Positions 28,163 through 37,083 of a DNA stretch of 64,000 bases are shown piece after piece. Source of the DNA: Mycobacteriales bacterium. GTDB taxonomy: Bacteria > Actinomycetota > Actinomycetes > Mycobacteriales > Mycobacteriaceae. Below the pieces are notes generated by a model. The model did not search any database, was not told where the DNA came from, and was given only the letters and a program-made list of their open reading frames with translations. Location: contig DUTM01000008.1 in assembly GCA_012842085.1 (NCBI GenBank), positions 20,110 to 84,109 of the forward strand, given 5' to 3'. The first letter of the stretch is position 1, and the number at the start of each line of letters is the position of its first letter. The position numbers were made by a program, and so were the translations under genes.

Positions 28163-29935
28163 ATGACTGAAAATAACGCGCAGACCACACCCAAGGTCCT
28201 AGGTCGCATACTGCGACCCGTCGCGGGACGCACCACTTTAGGTATCGTCTTCGAACTCATCGGAGCTGCGTCCACCATCATCCCCTTCATCGCCCTCACC
28301 CAACTGGCGCACCTGCTAGTTGGCGCAGTCCGCACCAACACCCCAGTGGATAGCGGCGCCGCCATGCGCGGAGTGTTCCTCTTCCTCTTCGGCATCGGTA
28401 TGCAGCTCGGATTCACCGCATTGGCGCTCCTCGTCACCCACTTTGCGGACGTGGATCTGCAAGCCAAAATCCGAATCCAACTCGCCAACAAAATGGGACG
28501 CCTGCCCCTCGGCTGGTTCGACGACAACTCCTCCGGCAGGGTTCGACACCTCGTCTCCAATGATGTGGAAACCCTCCACCAACTCGTCGCCCACTCCATT
28601 GTGGAAACCATCGCCGCCGTCGTCACCCCCCTGGTTGGTGCCGGATACGCCTTCTACCTGGACTGGCGCCTCGGCATTATTAGCCTCCTGCCCATCTTCG
28701 GATACATGGTGGTGTACGGCATTCTTTCCGCCAAGTGCGAAAAAGACATGATGTCCCAGATCGCCGCAGGCCTCGCCGTCATCTCCACCGCCATCGTGGA
28801 ATACGTCAACGGCATGAGCGTCCTCAAAATCTTTGGACAAACCGGCCAAGGCTTCCACCGCTTCAGCGACGCCTCCAAAAACTTCCGGAAGCGCTTCCGC
28901 GACCTCGTCGGCCCGGCCATGACCGCCAACGCCTTTGCCACCAACTTCCTCCTGCTCACCACCTCCGGTTTCCTGGTGCTCGGATTCGGTACCTGGTTCG
29001 TAAGAGCAGGGTGGACTGATCCCATCAACGTACTGATCGTTCTCATCATTGCGATGACGCTCCCCTCCACCGTCTACACTGTGGCCACCGCTCACACTGC
29101 GATAAGAGACGCCATGTCCGCCGCCGGACGGGTGGTTGCTCTGCTGGATGAGGAAGAACTTATCCAGCCGGATGCCGCCACCGCCCAAGTTCCCGCAGAC
29201 AACTCAGTGAGCTTCCAGAACGTCACCTTCGCCTACCACGAAGGGCGCAGCGTCATCCACGATGTGAGCTTCAACCTGCCCGCCGGTTCCATCACCGCGC
29301 TCGTCGGCCCCTCCGGTGCCGGCAAATCCACTCTCGGCACTCTGCTGCCCCGTTTCCGCGACATTACTGCCGGATCGATCAAAATCGGCGGCGTGGATCT
29401 GCGGGAGATGACCCCCGACACCCTCTACGACACTGTCGGAATCGTGTTGCAGGATGTGCAACTGCTGAAGATGAGCATCCGGGACAATATTGCCCTCGGC
29501 AACCCGGACGCCACCGACGCGGAAATTATGGACGCCGCCAAAGTGGCCTGCATCCACGATCGCATCATGGAGTTCGAGCACGGATACGACACCATTGTGG
29601 GAGTTGACGCCATGCTCTCCGGCGGGGAAGCACAACGCGTCTCCATCGCCCGCACCATCCTCTCCGACACCCCCGTCCTGGTGTTGGATGAAGCCACCTC
29701 CGCCACCGACCCCGAGTCGGAAGCCGACATTCAGAAGGCACTCAGCCACCTGATCGCCGGCCGCACCGTGCTGGTCATTGCCCACCGCCTCACCACCATC
29801 ACCGAAGTCGACAACATCATCGTCCTCGACCAAGGAGAAATCGTGGAAACCGGCACCCACCAGGAACTTCTCCAACAAGATGGGCTCTACGCCGGTCTGT
29901 GGAAAAACCAAAGCCTCCAGGAGGTAGGGGCATGA
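28163..29935 (+). CDS. ABC transporter, membrane-ATPase fusion (YbtP/IrtA type)
   Basis: 590 residues with six membrane helices in the first 320, then an ATPase with Walker A GPSGAGKSTL (about residue 392), signature LSGGEAQRVS and Walker B VLVLDEATS. It has the exporter fold, but pairs of this kind beside thiazoline NRPS genes (YbtP/YbtQ) or in mycobacteria (IrtA/IrtB) import the ferric siderophore. No siderophore-interaction domain as in IrtA is present. Start ATG 28163 (MTENNAQ) is preferred, having AAAGAGAA upstream; an ATG at 28094 lies almost on the iron box and one at 28136 has no ribosome site. It overlaps its partner by ATGA. Confidence 0.82.
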   Translation: MTENNAQTTPKVLGRILRPVAGRTTLGIVFELIGAASTIIPFIALTQLAHLLVGAVRTNTPVDSGAAMRGVFLFLFGIGMQLGFTALALLVTHFADVDLQAKIRIQLANKMGRLPLGWFDDNSSGRVRHLVSNDVETLHQLVAHSIVETIAAVVTPLVGAGYAFYLDWRLGIISLLPIFGYMVVYGILSAKCEKDMMSQIAAGLAVISTAIVEYVNGMSVLKIFGQTGQGFHRFSDASKNFRKRFRDLVGPAMTANAFATNFLLLTTSGFLVLGFGTWFVRAGWTDPINVLIVLIIAMTLPSTVYTVATAHTAIRDAMSAAGRVVALLDEEELIQPDAATAQVPADNSVSFQNVTFAYHEGRSVIHDVSFNLPAGSITALVGPSGAGKSTLGTLLPRFRDITAGSIKIGGVDLREMTPDTLYDTVGIVLQDVQLLKMSIRDNIALGNPDATDAEIMDAAKVACIHDRIMEFEHGYDTIVGVDAMLSGGEAQRVSIARTILSDTPVLVLDEATSATDPESEADIQKALSHLIAGRTVLVIAHRLTTITEVDNIIVLDQGEIVETGTHQELLQQDGLYAGLWKNQSLQEVGA

Positions 29936-31701
29936 TTAAGGAACTCGTCGCCATCGGCGGCACCACCAAAGAACAAAAAGCCATCAGCCGCCCCTTCCAC
30001 AACTTCATTGGGCTGGCCGTCACCAACGCCATCCTGCAGGGTGTCGTCCTGGCCGCCATGATCCCCGCACTCATCTACCTGCTGCGGGGAGACTCCAGCA
30101 ACACCAACCTGTGGCTGGGAGTTTTCGGGCTGGGCACCGTTGCCACCATGGTGCTCAGCACCATCACCAACAAGCGCGCTTTCGACTCGACGATGGTCAT
30201 CATCGACGCCATGCATACGCGCCTCGGTGAGAAACTCATCAAACTACCGCTCGGTTGGTTCAACGCCGACACCACTGGCCGCGCCAGCCACCTCGCCGTG
30301 AAAGGCACCATGTTTGTGGCGACCGCCGCCATGGACATTATGGTGCCGCTCATCAGCAATGGCATCACCCCGGTGGTGCTGGTGTTTGTGGCCCTCGCCT
30401 TCGACTGGCGTATCGGCCTGGTGCTCCTCATTGGCGCACCCATTGTGTTCGGCTCCTCCAAACTCGCCATGCACCTCAACCAGAAGGCCAACAAAGCCCT
30501 CCATGGTGCCCGCATCGGTACCGACACTCGCCTACTGGAATTCGGCCGCGCCCAGGTGTCCCTCCGCGCCGCCGGCATCTCCGGCACCGAATACCAGCCA
30601 CTCGCCGACGCCATAGAAACACAACGCAACGCCGCCCGCCGCGCCATGTGGAGCTCCGTCATCAGTATGCTGCTGCAAAACTTTGTGGTGCAGTTAGTCT
30701 TCGGTGTTGCCGTCACTGTCGGCATCTACCTGGTCATTACCCCCGGAGCCGGGGCAGACCCGGTGCGCACCATCGCGATTATTGGGCTCATCAGCCAGTT
30801 CGTTAAACCCCTGCAGGTTATTGCCGAATTCGGCACCACCCTGCGAACCACCGAAAATGAACTGGCCGATATTGCCGAAATCCTCGACATGGAGCCGCTC
30901 CAGGAGCCAGACGCCGCCGATGCCGCCGCTGTTCCCGACGACCCGGCGGAGCTGGATATTGCCGTGGAGGACGTCCACTTCCAGTACCGGGACGACCTTC
31001 CGGAAGTCCTCTCCGGGGCCAGCTTCACCCTGCCGGCCGGCTCCCTCACGGCGCTGATCGGCTCCTCTGGTAGTGGCAAAACCACCGTCACCCGCCTTAT
31101 TGCCCGCTTCTGGGACGTCACCCGGGGCGCCATCAAGATCGCCGGCCACGACATTCGCGACTACACCACCGCCGACCTGATGAGCATGCTGTCGCTGGTT
31201 TTCCAGGACATTTACCTGTTTGACGACACCCTGGAAGCCAACATCGCCTACGGCAACCCCGCCGCCAGCCCCGCTGAAATCCGGGCGGCTGCGGAACGAG
31301 CCGGCGTCACCGAAATTGCGCAGCGCCTCCCCGACGGGTGGGACAGCCGCGTCGGTGAAGGTGGCCGCATGCTGTCGGGTGGGGAACGCCAACGCGTCTC
31401 CATTGCCCGCGCACTCCTCAAAAAGGCCCCCATTGTGCTGTTCGACGAGGCCACCGCCTCGCTGGACGCCAACATGGAGAAAACCGTTCAGGACTCCATT
31501 GCTGAACTATCCGAAACCTCCACTGTGCTGGTCATCGCGCACCAGCTTTCCACCGTGCAGCACGCCGACAATATTGTGGTGCTGCACGCCGGAACAGTGG
31601 CCGAGCAAGGAACCCACCAGGAGCTCATGCAGCAAGACGGCCGGTATGCCGACTTCTGGCGCTGCCGCGACGCCGCCCACGGCTGGGTTCTCACCAACTA
31701 A
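29932..31701 (+). CDS. ABC transporter, membrane-ATPase fusion (YbtQ/IrtB type)
   Basis: 589 residues, partner of the preceding gene (4-base ATGA overlap, AGGAGG ribosome site). It has a six-helix membrane domain followed by an ATPase with Walker A GSSGSGKTTV, signature LSGGERQRVS and Walker B IVLFDEATASLD. Both halves keep a full set of ATPase motifs, so both sites may be active. The pair probably works as a heterodimer handling the metallophore made by the upstream NRPS. Direction (import as YbtPQ/IrtAB, or export) cannot be told from sequence. No separate binding protein or outer receptor is in the window. Confidence 0.82.
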   Translation: MIKELVAIGGTTKEQKAISRPFHNFIGLAVTNAILQGVVLAAMIPALIYLLRGDSSNTNLWLGVFGLGTVATMVLSTITNKRAFDSTMVIIDAMHTRLGEKLIKLPLGWFNADTTGRASHLAVKGTMFVATAAMDIMVPLISNGITPVVLVFVALAFDWRIGLVLLIGAPIVFGSSKLAMHLNQKANKALHGARIGTDTRLLEFGRAQVSLRAAGISGTEYQPLADAIETQRNAARRAMWSSVISMLLQNFVVQLVFGVAVTVGIYLVITPGAGADPVRTIAIIGLISQFVKPLQVIAEFGTTLRTTENELADIAEILDMEPLQEPDAADAAAVPDDPAELDIAVEDVHFQYRDDLPEVLSGASFTLPAGSLTALIGSSGSGKTTVTRLIARFWDVTRGAIKIAGHDIRDYTTADLMSMLSLVFQDIYLFDDTLEANIAYGNPAASPAEIRAAAERAGVTEIAQRLPDGWDSRVGEGGRMLSGGERQRVSIARALLKKAPIVLFDEATASLDANMEKTVQDSIAELSETSTVLVIAHQLSTVQHADNIVVLHAGTVAEQGTHQELMQQDGRYADFWRCRDAAHGWVLTN

Positions 31702-31743
31702 CTGAATAGAAAACCATTCCCCCAACTCTCAAAGGAGAAAACC

Positions 31744-32214
31744 ATGACATCCCGCACCAGCTTCCGCACTCGTGCCACGGCCCTGGCCCTTGCTGCCGTC
31801 ACCGCCGTGTCGCTCAGCGCCGCGCCCGCCGCCCACGCCGCCCCCTTCAAGGTCACCGGCAACAACCCCACCCTGCAGGACTGGACCGCCCAGATGAAGT
31901 ACCTGCTGAGTGACAAGGCCACCGACGAGGGCATCGCCCTCAACCTGGAGGCCGGCAAGAAGGGTGTTAGCGCCGCCAAGTTCTTCCGCTCCACCGGCAA
32001 GCGCAACCCCAACTGGTGGTGGAAGTTCGTCGGCCCCACCTCCACCAAGGGCAACATCTCCACCGCCTACTTCTACCAGGGCGCACCCGGATACCCGACC
32101 GTCAAGAAGCCGTCCAAGTGGAAGAAGATCAACGGCAACTGGCGCATCTCCAACGAAACCCTGTGCCACTACATCGGCATCTACAAGCTCGGCAAGCAGT
32201 CCTTCTGCCAGTAG
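31744..32214 (+). CDS. Small secreted protein, possibly MTB12-like
   Basis: 156 residues with a clear Sec signal peptide (MTSRTSFRTRATALALAA...AHAA, cleavage near residue 35). The mature part is about 120 residues, Lys/Trp-rich, with cysteines only near the end (CHYIGIYKLGKQSFC). The pattern TLQDWTAQMKYLLSDKA, a central beta-rich stretch and a C-terminal NGNWRISNETLC resembles mycobacterial low-molecular-weight antigen MTB12-type (NTF2-like) proteins, but similarity is faint by eye. A good ribosome site (AAAGGAG) precedes it, 42 bases after the transporter stop, so it may share the iron-regulated transcript. Confidence 0.6.
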   Translation: MTSRTSFRTRATALALAAVTAVSLSAAPAAHAAPFKVTGNNPTLQDWTAQMKYLLSDKATDEGIALNLEAGKKGVSAAKFFRSTGKRNPNWWWKFVGPTSTKGNISTAYFYQGAPGYPTVKKPSKWKKINGNWRISNETLCHYIGIYKLGKQSFCQ

Positions 32215-32249
32215 CAGTACCCACCTCACCCAAAGAATCCTTATCTCTC

Positions 32250-33026
32250 ATGATTACTCTGGACCGTTTAACCAAGCGTTATGCGGGCAAAGGCAAGAAA
32301 GGTGTTGCGCAGCAGGCGCTTCTCCCCATCTCGACCACTTTTCGGGATGGGGAGGTCACCTATTTGCTGGGACCCAATGGCGCCGGAAAATCCACCCTTA
32401 TCCGTCTCATCTCCGGCATTTCTGCCCCCACTTCCGGAACTGTCCTCATCGATGGGCAGGTACCCGGGCATAGCTCGAGCCCCCTTTCCACATTGGGGGT
32501 GACGGTGGACGCCCAGGCTTTCCACCCCAAACACACCGCCCGCCAACACCTCACCTGGTTGAGCCGCGCCGGCGGTTTCGAGGTTTCACGAGTGGATGAC
32601 ATTCTTGCCATGGTGGGACTGAGCGGTGTTGCCAACGAGCGCATCAGCAGCTTCAGCCTCGGCATGAAGCAACGCCTCTGCATTGGCGCCACTCTGATTG
32701 GCGACCCCACAAACATTGTTCTCGACGAGCCCCTCAACGGTCTCGATGTGGACGGCATAATGTGGGCGCGCAACCTTTTCCAGAAGTTCGCGGAGGAGGG
32801 GCGCTGTGTGGTGGTCTCCACCCATTTGCTCTCCGAAGTAGCCCGCACCGGCGACCACATCCTGGTGATGGGGCAGGGGAACGTTTTCGCCGACACCACC
32901 CTGGAGGACCTCATTGCGGGAGCACCCGGGGACACCGTCGCCGACCAGCTCGAAAACCGCTACGTCGAACTCACCAAGGATGCCGTCCGCTACGTGGCAG
33001 GAGGTGCCAACAATGCCGCACAGTAA
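32250..33026 (+). CDS. ABC-2 type transporter, ATP-binding subunit
   Basis: 258 residues. Walker A GPNGAGKSTL (about residues 45-54), signature FSLGMKQR in place of LSGGQ-type and Walker B IVLDEPLNGLD, followed by the H-loop VVSTHLLSE. This is the CcmA/DrrA-like group that serves ABC-2 membrane proteins. Start ATG 32250 gives MITLDRLTKRY; the frame is open further upstream but only overlaps the secreted-protein gene. The 3' end overlaps the permease start by 14 bases, so the two are translationally coupled. Substrate unknown; it may export a lipid or small molecule. Confidence 0.8.
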   Translation: MITLDRLTKRYAGKGKKGVAQQALLPISTTFRDGEVTYLLGPNGAGKSTLIRLISGISAPTSGTVLIDGQVPGHSSSPLSTLGVTVDAQAFHPKHTARQHLTWLSRAGGFEVSRVDDILAMVGLSGVANERISSFSLGMKQRLCIGATLIGDPTNIVLDEPLNGLDVDGIMWARNLFQKFAEEGRCVVVSTHLLSEVARTGDHILVMGQGNVFADTTLEDLIAGAPGDTVADQLENRYVELTKDAVRYVAGGANNAAQ

Positions 33027-33828
33027 CACCGTCACCACCCGCACCGACAAGGCAAACTATCTGCGGTTTTTGGGACGCGCCATCCGCACCGAATTCGCCA
33101 AAATTCGGTTCCTTCCCTCCACCTACGTGGTGGTGTTGCTAGCGGTTTTAGCGCCCTGGCTCATCACCACCGCCGTCTCCTACTTCATGCACATCATGTC
33201 CGCTTTCGGGGAGATGGAGCAGAACCCGGAGGGCATGCTGCATTGGACCCGTGTTTTGGGTATCACCATTTTTATGGTGTGGGCGGTGACGTCCGTAACG
33301 GCCGACATCAAACACGGTATTTTTGACCTCACCTACATGGCTATCCCGCGGTTTTCCATTATCCTGCTATCAAAGTGGGTGACGGTAGGGGTGGTGGCTG
33401 CCGCCGCTACCGCCATTGTGCAGCCACTCTTGCTGCAGTCACAGAAAATTCTCTTCCCCGGCATCACCAACAATTGGGGATGGAATGATCCGGAAACTCT
33501 GCACTTTCTGTGGGCGCAACCCGTCTACGCCTTTTTGGCGGTCGGTTTCGCCATCGGAATGGGAGCCATTTTCCGCACCGCCGCACCCGCCGTGGGCGTC
33601 ATGCTGGTGTGGGAGTTTGTGGGCGAATCATTCCTCTACACCACCCCAGGTGGGGCAGATATTCTGCCCTGGTTGCCGTTCTACAACGCCTCCCTCTTCG
33701 CCGGGGAATTCCAGCAGGTGCCGTCCCCTATTGGGGTGGCCGGTGCCGGCGTGTACTGGGTGGTGCTTTCCATCGTGATGGTGGCGCTGGGCGTTTTGAG
33801 GTTAAGGATCTACCAAAGGAAGCGTTAA
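33013..33828 (+). CDS. ABC-2 type transporter, permease subunit
   Basis: 271 residues with about six hydrophobic segments, starting with STYVVVLLAVLAPWLITTAVSYF (about residues 36-58). ATG 33013 overlaps the ATPase gene and has GGAGG eight bases upstream. It forms the membrane part of the two-gene transporter. The extracellular loop between helices is short, as in ABC-2 exporters. A strong terminator lies 43 bases downstream. No substrate clue beyond position next to the metallophore locus. Confidence 0.75.
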   Translation: MPHSNTVTTRTDKANYLRFLGRAIRTEFAKIRFLPSTYVVVLLAVLAPWLITTAVSYFMHIMSAFGEMEQNPEGMLHWTRVLGITIFMVWAVTSVTADIKHGIFDLTYMAIPRFSIILLSKWVTVGVVAAAATAIVQPLLLQSQKILFPGITNNWGWNDPETLHFLWAQPVYAFLAVGFAIGMGAIFRTAAPAVGVMLVWEFVGESFLYTTPGGADILPWLPFYNASLFAGEFQQVPSPIGVAGAGVYWVVLSIVMVALGVLRLRIYQRKR

Positions 33829-33870
33829 TAGAAAGGTAAATAAAAAGGAATAGTTGGCGAAACCCCTGGA

Positions 33871-33910
33871 AGAAGGCTTCTCACAGCGACGTGCGAAGCC
33901 TTCTTTTTTA
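33871..33910 (+). terminator. Rho-independent terminator
   Basis: AGAAGGCTTC (33871-33880) and GAAGCCTTCT (33895-33904) form a perfect 10-base-pair stem followed by a T run. It closes the transporter operon. Confidence 0.88.
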
Positions 33911-33951
33911 TTACGATTGGGGTTATACGTGACCATTTAATGAGGTATTGA

Positions 33952-35412
33952 ATGTCCAAGAAATCTTTGCGCGTTTTCGCGACCCGCACCGCCAGCATCG
34001 CCGCTGCCGGCAGCCTTCTCGTGGGACTCACCGCCGCCCTTCCCAACGCTGCGGCCACCACCCTGGAAGGCTACGAAACCATTCGGGTCACCCAGAAATC
34101 CGGCGACAATAAAGACATCGCCGTCGAGAACCTAACCACCCCGCGAAGCCAATACACCAAAAAACCGGTGCTGTTGAATAACGACGCCGACGACCTGGTG
34201 GTACTCGCGGGCAAGAACACTAAGCCGGCCGACCAGAAGAAGGCTCGCTCCATCCCGGGATACAACCCCTGGCAGCACCTTGCCCCCGAAGGTGACGGAC
34301 CGGACTTCGAGGACGTCGATTACGCCAACGGCTACTCCGCGGAGAAACTTTTCACCCTCTACCGTTCTGACGTTCCCGAAGGTATCAGCTTCGTGAACGC
34401 CATCTCCGGCTACGATGCGGCCATCAACAATAAGGCCATCTACAAACAAAATCTGGAAACCACCATTGCTATCAACAACAACGCCAGCAAGGTGCAGATC
34501 CAGCGTGCGGTGCAGGACTCCAATGAGGAGAACATCTCCACCATGTCCGACGCCATGGGCGGCAAGATGGGCAAGATTTTCCGCGACCTCTACAACGAGG
34601 GCAAACTGCCCAAGTTGCAGCAGCTGATCGGCGGTAGCTTCTCCCGTGCCTTCCACTTCATGAACGCCACCGGGTTGGAGAAAGTCACCTACCGCAACCC
34701 GCGTCCGTTCGCTGTCGCCCAGGACCGCATCAAGTACTACTACGAGGATGTGGATGACGCGATTGAGGACGAAGGCTACCGCGCTCTCTTCTGGTCCTAC
34801 CCCTCGGGCCACACCAACCGCGCCTACATTAAGGGCATCATTCTGGCCACCATGCTGCCGGAGATTGCACCCCAGCTGATGGCACGCGCCTCCGAGGTTG
34901 GCTACAACCGCATCGTCATGGGTGTGCACTACCCGCTGGACGTTATTGCCGGACGCATCACCGGTACTGCCTCCATGACACAGCACTGGAATGACGAACG
35001 CTTCCGTCCACTCTTCTACGAAGCCATGCGGGAACTGCGCGGCTCCCTCGAAAAGCAGTGTGGAACCACTATCGCCAAGTGCACCAAGCAGGGTCTGCAG
35101 TGGCTGGACACGAAGGAATCTGTTCGCGTCTACACCGAGCGTATGACCTATGGCTTCCCCAAGATCGGCAAGACTGGCGTGAAGTTCACTGTTCCCACCT
35201 ACGCCGAGCAACTGCTGCGCACCATCTTCCCGAAGCTCACCCAGCAGCAGCGCCGGATGGTGCTGGAGGCCACCGCTATGGAGTCCGGCTACCCGCTGGA
35301 TATTAGCGGCCCCGATGGTGGTTGGCAGCGCGTCAACTTCGCTAAAGCTTTCGCCGCCAAGGTGACGGTGCAACGCGACGGTTCGCTTATCATCAACTAC
35401 CCCAAGGTGTAG
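33952..35412 (+). CDS. Secreted PAP2-superfamily acid phosphatase
   Basis: 486 residues with a Sec signal peptide (cleavage about residue 36 after AAA). The three PAP2/class A acid phosphatase motifs are present: K...RNPRPF (about residue 244), PSGHT (about residue 284) and EVGYNRIVMGVHYPLDV (about residues 320-336), giving the catalytic His pair and the phosphate-binding Arg. The C-terminal 120 residues form an extra region with two cysteines (CGTTIAKC). It likely releases phosphate from organic phosphates outside the cell. It is flanked by terminators on both sides, so it is a single-gene unit. Confidence 0.85.
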   Translation: MSKKSLRVFATRTASIAAAGSLLVGLTAALPNAAATTLEGYETIRVTQKSGDNKDIAVENLTTPRSQYTKKPVLLNNDADDLVVLAGKNTKPADQKKARSIPGYNPWQHLAPEGDGPDFEDVDYANGYSAEKLFTLYRSDVPEGISFVNAISGYDAAINNKAIYKQNLETTIAINNNASKVQIQRAVQDSNEENISTMSDAMGGKMGKIFRDLYNEGKLPKLQQLIGGSFSRAFHFMNATGLEKVTYRNPRPFAVAQDRIKYYYEDVDDAIEDEGYRALFWSYPSGHTNRAYIKGIILATMLPEIAPQLMARASEVGYNRIVMGVHYPLDVIAGRITGTASMTQHWNDERFRPLFYEAMRELRGSLEKQCGTTIAKCTKQGLQWLDTKESVRVYTERMTYGFPKIGKTGVKFTVPTYAEQLLRTIFPKLTQQQRRMVLEATAMESGYPLDISGPDGGWQRVNFAKAFAAKVTVQRDGSLIINYPKV

Positions 35413-35447
35413 CTGCCCGGTGTAGCTGCACGCTCACATAACGACAA

Positions 35448-35492
35448 AAGATCGCCCGCCTCGGACTCAGTCCAGGGCGGGCGATCTTCTTA
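35448..35492 (+). terminator. Terminator between convergent genes
   Basis: AAGATCGCCCGCC (35448-35460) pairs perfectly with GGCGGGCGATCTT (35476-35488), and the sequence after the hairpin is CTTAT. It lies between the phosphatase and the convergent lipase and could serve both strands. Confidence 0.8.
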
Positions 35493-35538
35493 TGAGCGAT
35501 CTAGTTATGCAATGCCTTGTTCAAGCATGTTGCTGTGT

Positions 35539-36804
35539 TTAGCACATGTTGTTCGGTGCGGGCACTCCGTCCAGACGGGAGAAGATCCAGGCGAGAGCGA
35601 ACGGTAGGCCGACACCGAAGTTCGACAGGTGGTCGGGGCCTTTGGTGTCGAGGTAGACGGCACGCAGACCGGGGCGTGCTTTACACCAGTTGCGGACGAC
35701 CTTTTGAACCTGCTTGTGCGGAACAAAGACATCCTTATTGGTGGCCCACACGTAGACCGGCACCTTGGGGGCGCGCTTGTAGTTGATGAGGCTATTTTCG
35801 CGCAGCACCTTCATGGCTTCGCGCTCCTTGCGGATCTGCACGTTGTTCATGGTGGTGGTGGCGGATTCGTTCGCCCACTGGTCCAGGATGCGGGTAATGC
35901 AAGCGTTCCGGTTGCGGTTCGCCAGTTTCTTACCCTTCTTGGACAGTCGGGGGGTGACGTTCATGCGGTTGGGGTACTCGCGTTCGAGACCCAGCATGGA
36001 TGCCATCACAATGCCGAACGCGGGGTTGCGGGCGTTTCCGAGAGTCTGACCCATCCACTCCATGTCAACTGGAGAACCACCCATGACGGCACCGACCAGG
36101 TTCAACTCTGGTGCATAAGCGGGCTGCATAGCGGCAGCAAAGCCAGAGACCATAGCGCCGCCGGAGTAGCCGGCAATCAGCATGCGGGAGTCGCGCACCA
36201 TAGCTTCTTTAATCTGGCGGGCGGCGCGCATGGCATCCAAAGTGATGTGGGCGCCCAGGCGGTTGGCGGTGTAGGCGCCTTTGAGCCCTAGGTGGTCCGG
36301 CAGAATGGTGGTGACACCACGTGCGGCCATCACGGCGGCCACCGACATATAGATGGGGCTGCGGCCGCTCAACTCGTCGGCATATCCGGCACCGTCAGGA
36401 AAGTGGGTGATGGTTTTTTGGATGGCCTCGAAGCCGAAGGAGGGCTGGCACTTTACGCCCAAAGAGTTGATGAAGTCGGCATAAACAAAAACGTGGCCAT
36501 TCGGCAACGCCGAGAATGGGCGCACGATAGCACTACTGGCCAGGATGGGTTTTCCGAAAGTGTTGGTGGATCGGAAAATATACTGCATGGCCAGGGTGCC
36601 CGGAATGGGGGAGGGCACGAAGCGGGTGCCGAGCAGTTGTCCGTTCCGAGCCTTATTAAGACGCGATTGGCTGACTTTGAAGAAGGATCCAAGCGGCGTG
36701 CGGTCATAGGTAGGAGCAGCTGATGCTTCTGGGGCGAAAACCAATCCCGATGCTACTGCAACCGTTGTGACCAGCGTCAGCATTTTCTTTTTGAAGCTTT
36801 TCAT
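35539..36804 (-). CDS. Secretory lipase, LIP family (copy 1)
   Basis: 421 residues with a signal peptide ending at ASAA (about residue 30). The nucleophile elbow is AGYSGGAM, the acid residue is probably in VWATNKDVFVPH and the His in GPDHLSNFG near the C-terminus. Conserved stretches YADFINSLGVKCQPSFGFEA and MGGSPVDMEWMGQTLGN recur in three other genes of the window. The family (PF03583 type) hydrolyses triacylglycerols outside the cell. I place the start at MKSFKKK (36804); an upstream in-frame ATG would add ten residues before the basic N-region. It stands alone, divergent from a FadD32-like gene. Confidence 0.85.
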   Translation of the reverse strand: MKSFKKKMLTLVTTVAVASGLVFAPEASAAPTYDRTPLGSFFKVSQSRLNKARNGQLLGTRFVPSPIPGTLAMQYIFRSTNTFGKPILASSAIVRPFSALPNGHVFVYADFINSLGVKCQPSFGFEAIQKTITHFPDGAGYADELSGRSPIYMSVAAVMAARGVTTILPDHLGLKGAYTANRLGAHITLDAMRAARQIKEAMVRDSRMLIAGYSGGAMVSGFAAAMQPAYAPELNLVGAVMGGSPVDMEWMGQTLGNARNPAFGIVMASMLGLEREYPNRMNVTPRLSKKGKKLANRNRNACITRILDQWANESATTTMNNVQIRKEREAMKVLRENSLINYKRAPKVPVYVWATNKDVFVPHKQVQKVVRNWCKARPGLRAVYLDTKGPDHLSNFGVGLPFALAWIFSRLDGVPAPNNMC

Positions 36805-37083
36805 AAGACACCGTTCTGTCGTACAGGGGAGCATTCACTGTGAGCGAACTGTAGTGATAGTGATCTATCCTATGGACATTTTTTGGAAATCGCTACCTTG
36901 CTCTGTGCTGGTAGACGCCTGTGAAGAAGAATAAGCAAAGCAAACCTGTGCTTGTACACAACTTTGTAACGAAGTTGCCGTCCAAAACCATAAAATAAAT
37001 GGAAGGTTTTATATCTACTTTTTCACTGCTTTCCTCGTCACACGCTGGACGGTAGTGATGGCATGTGGCTGCGAAGGATAATC

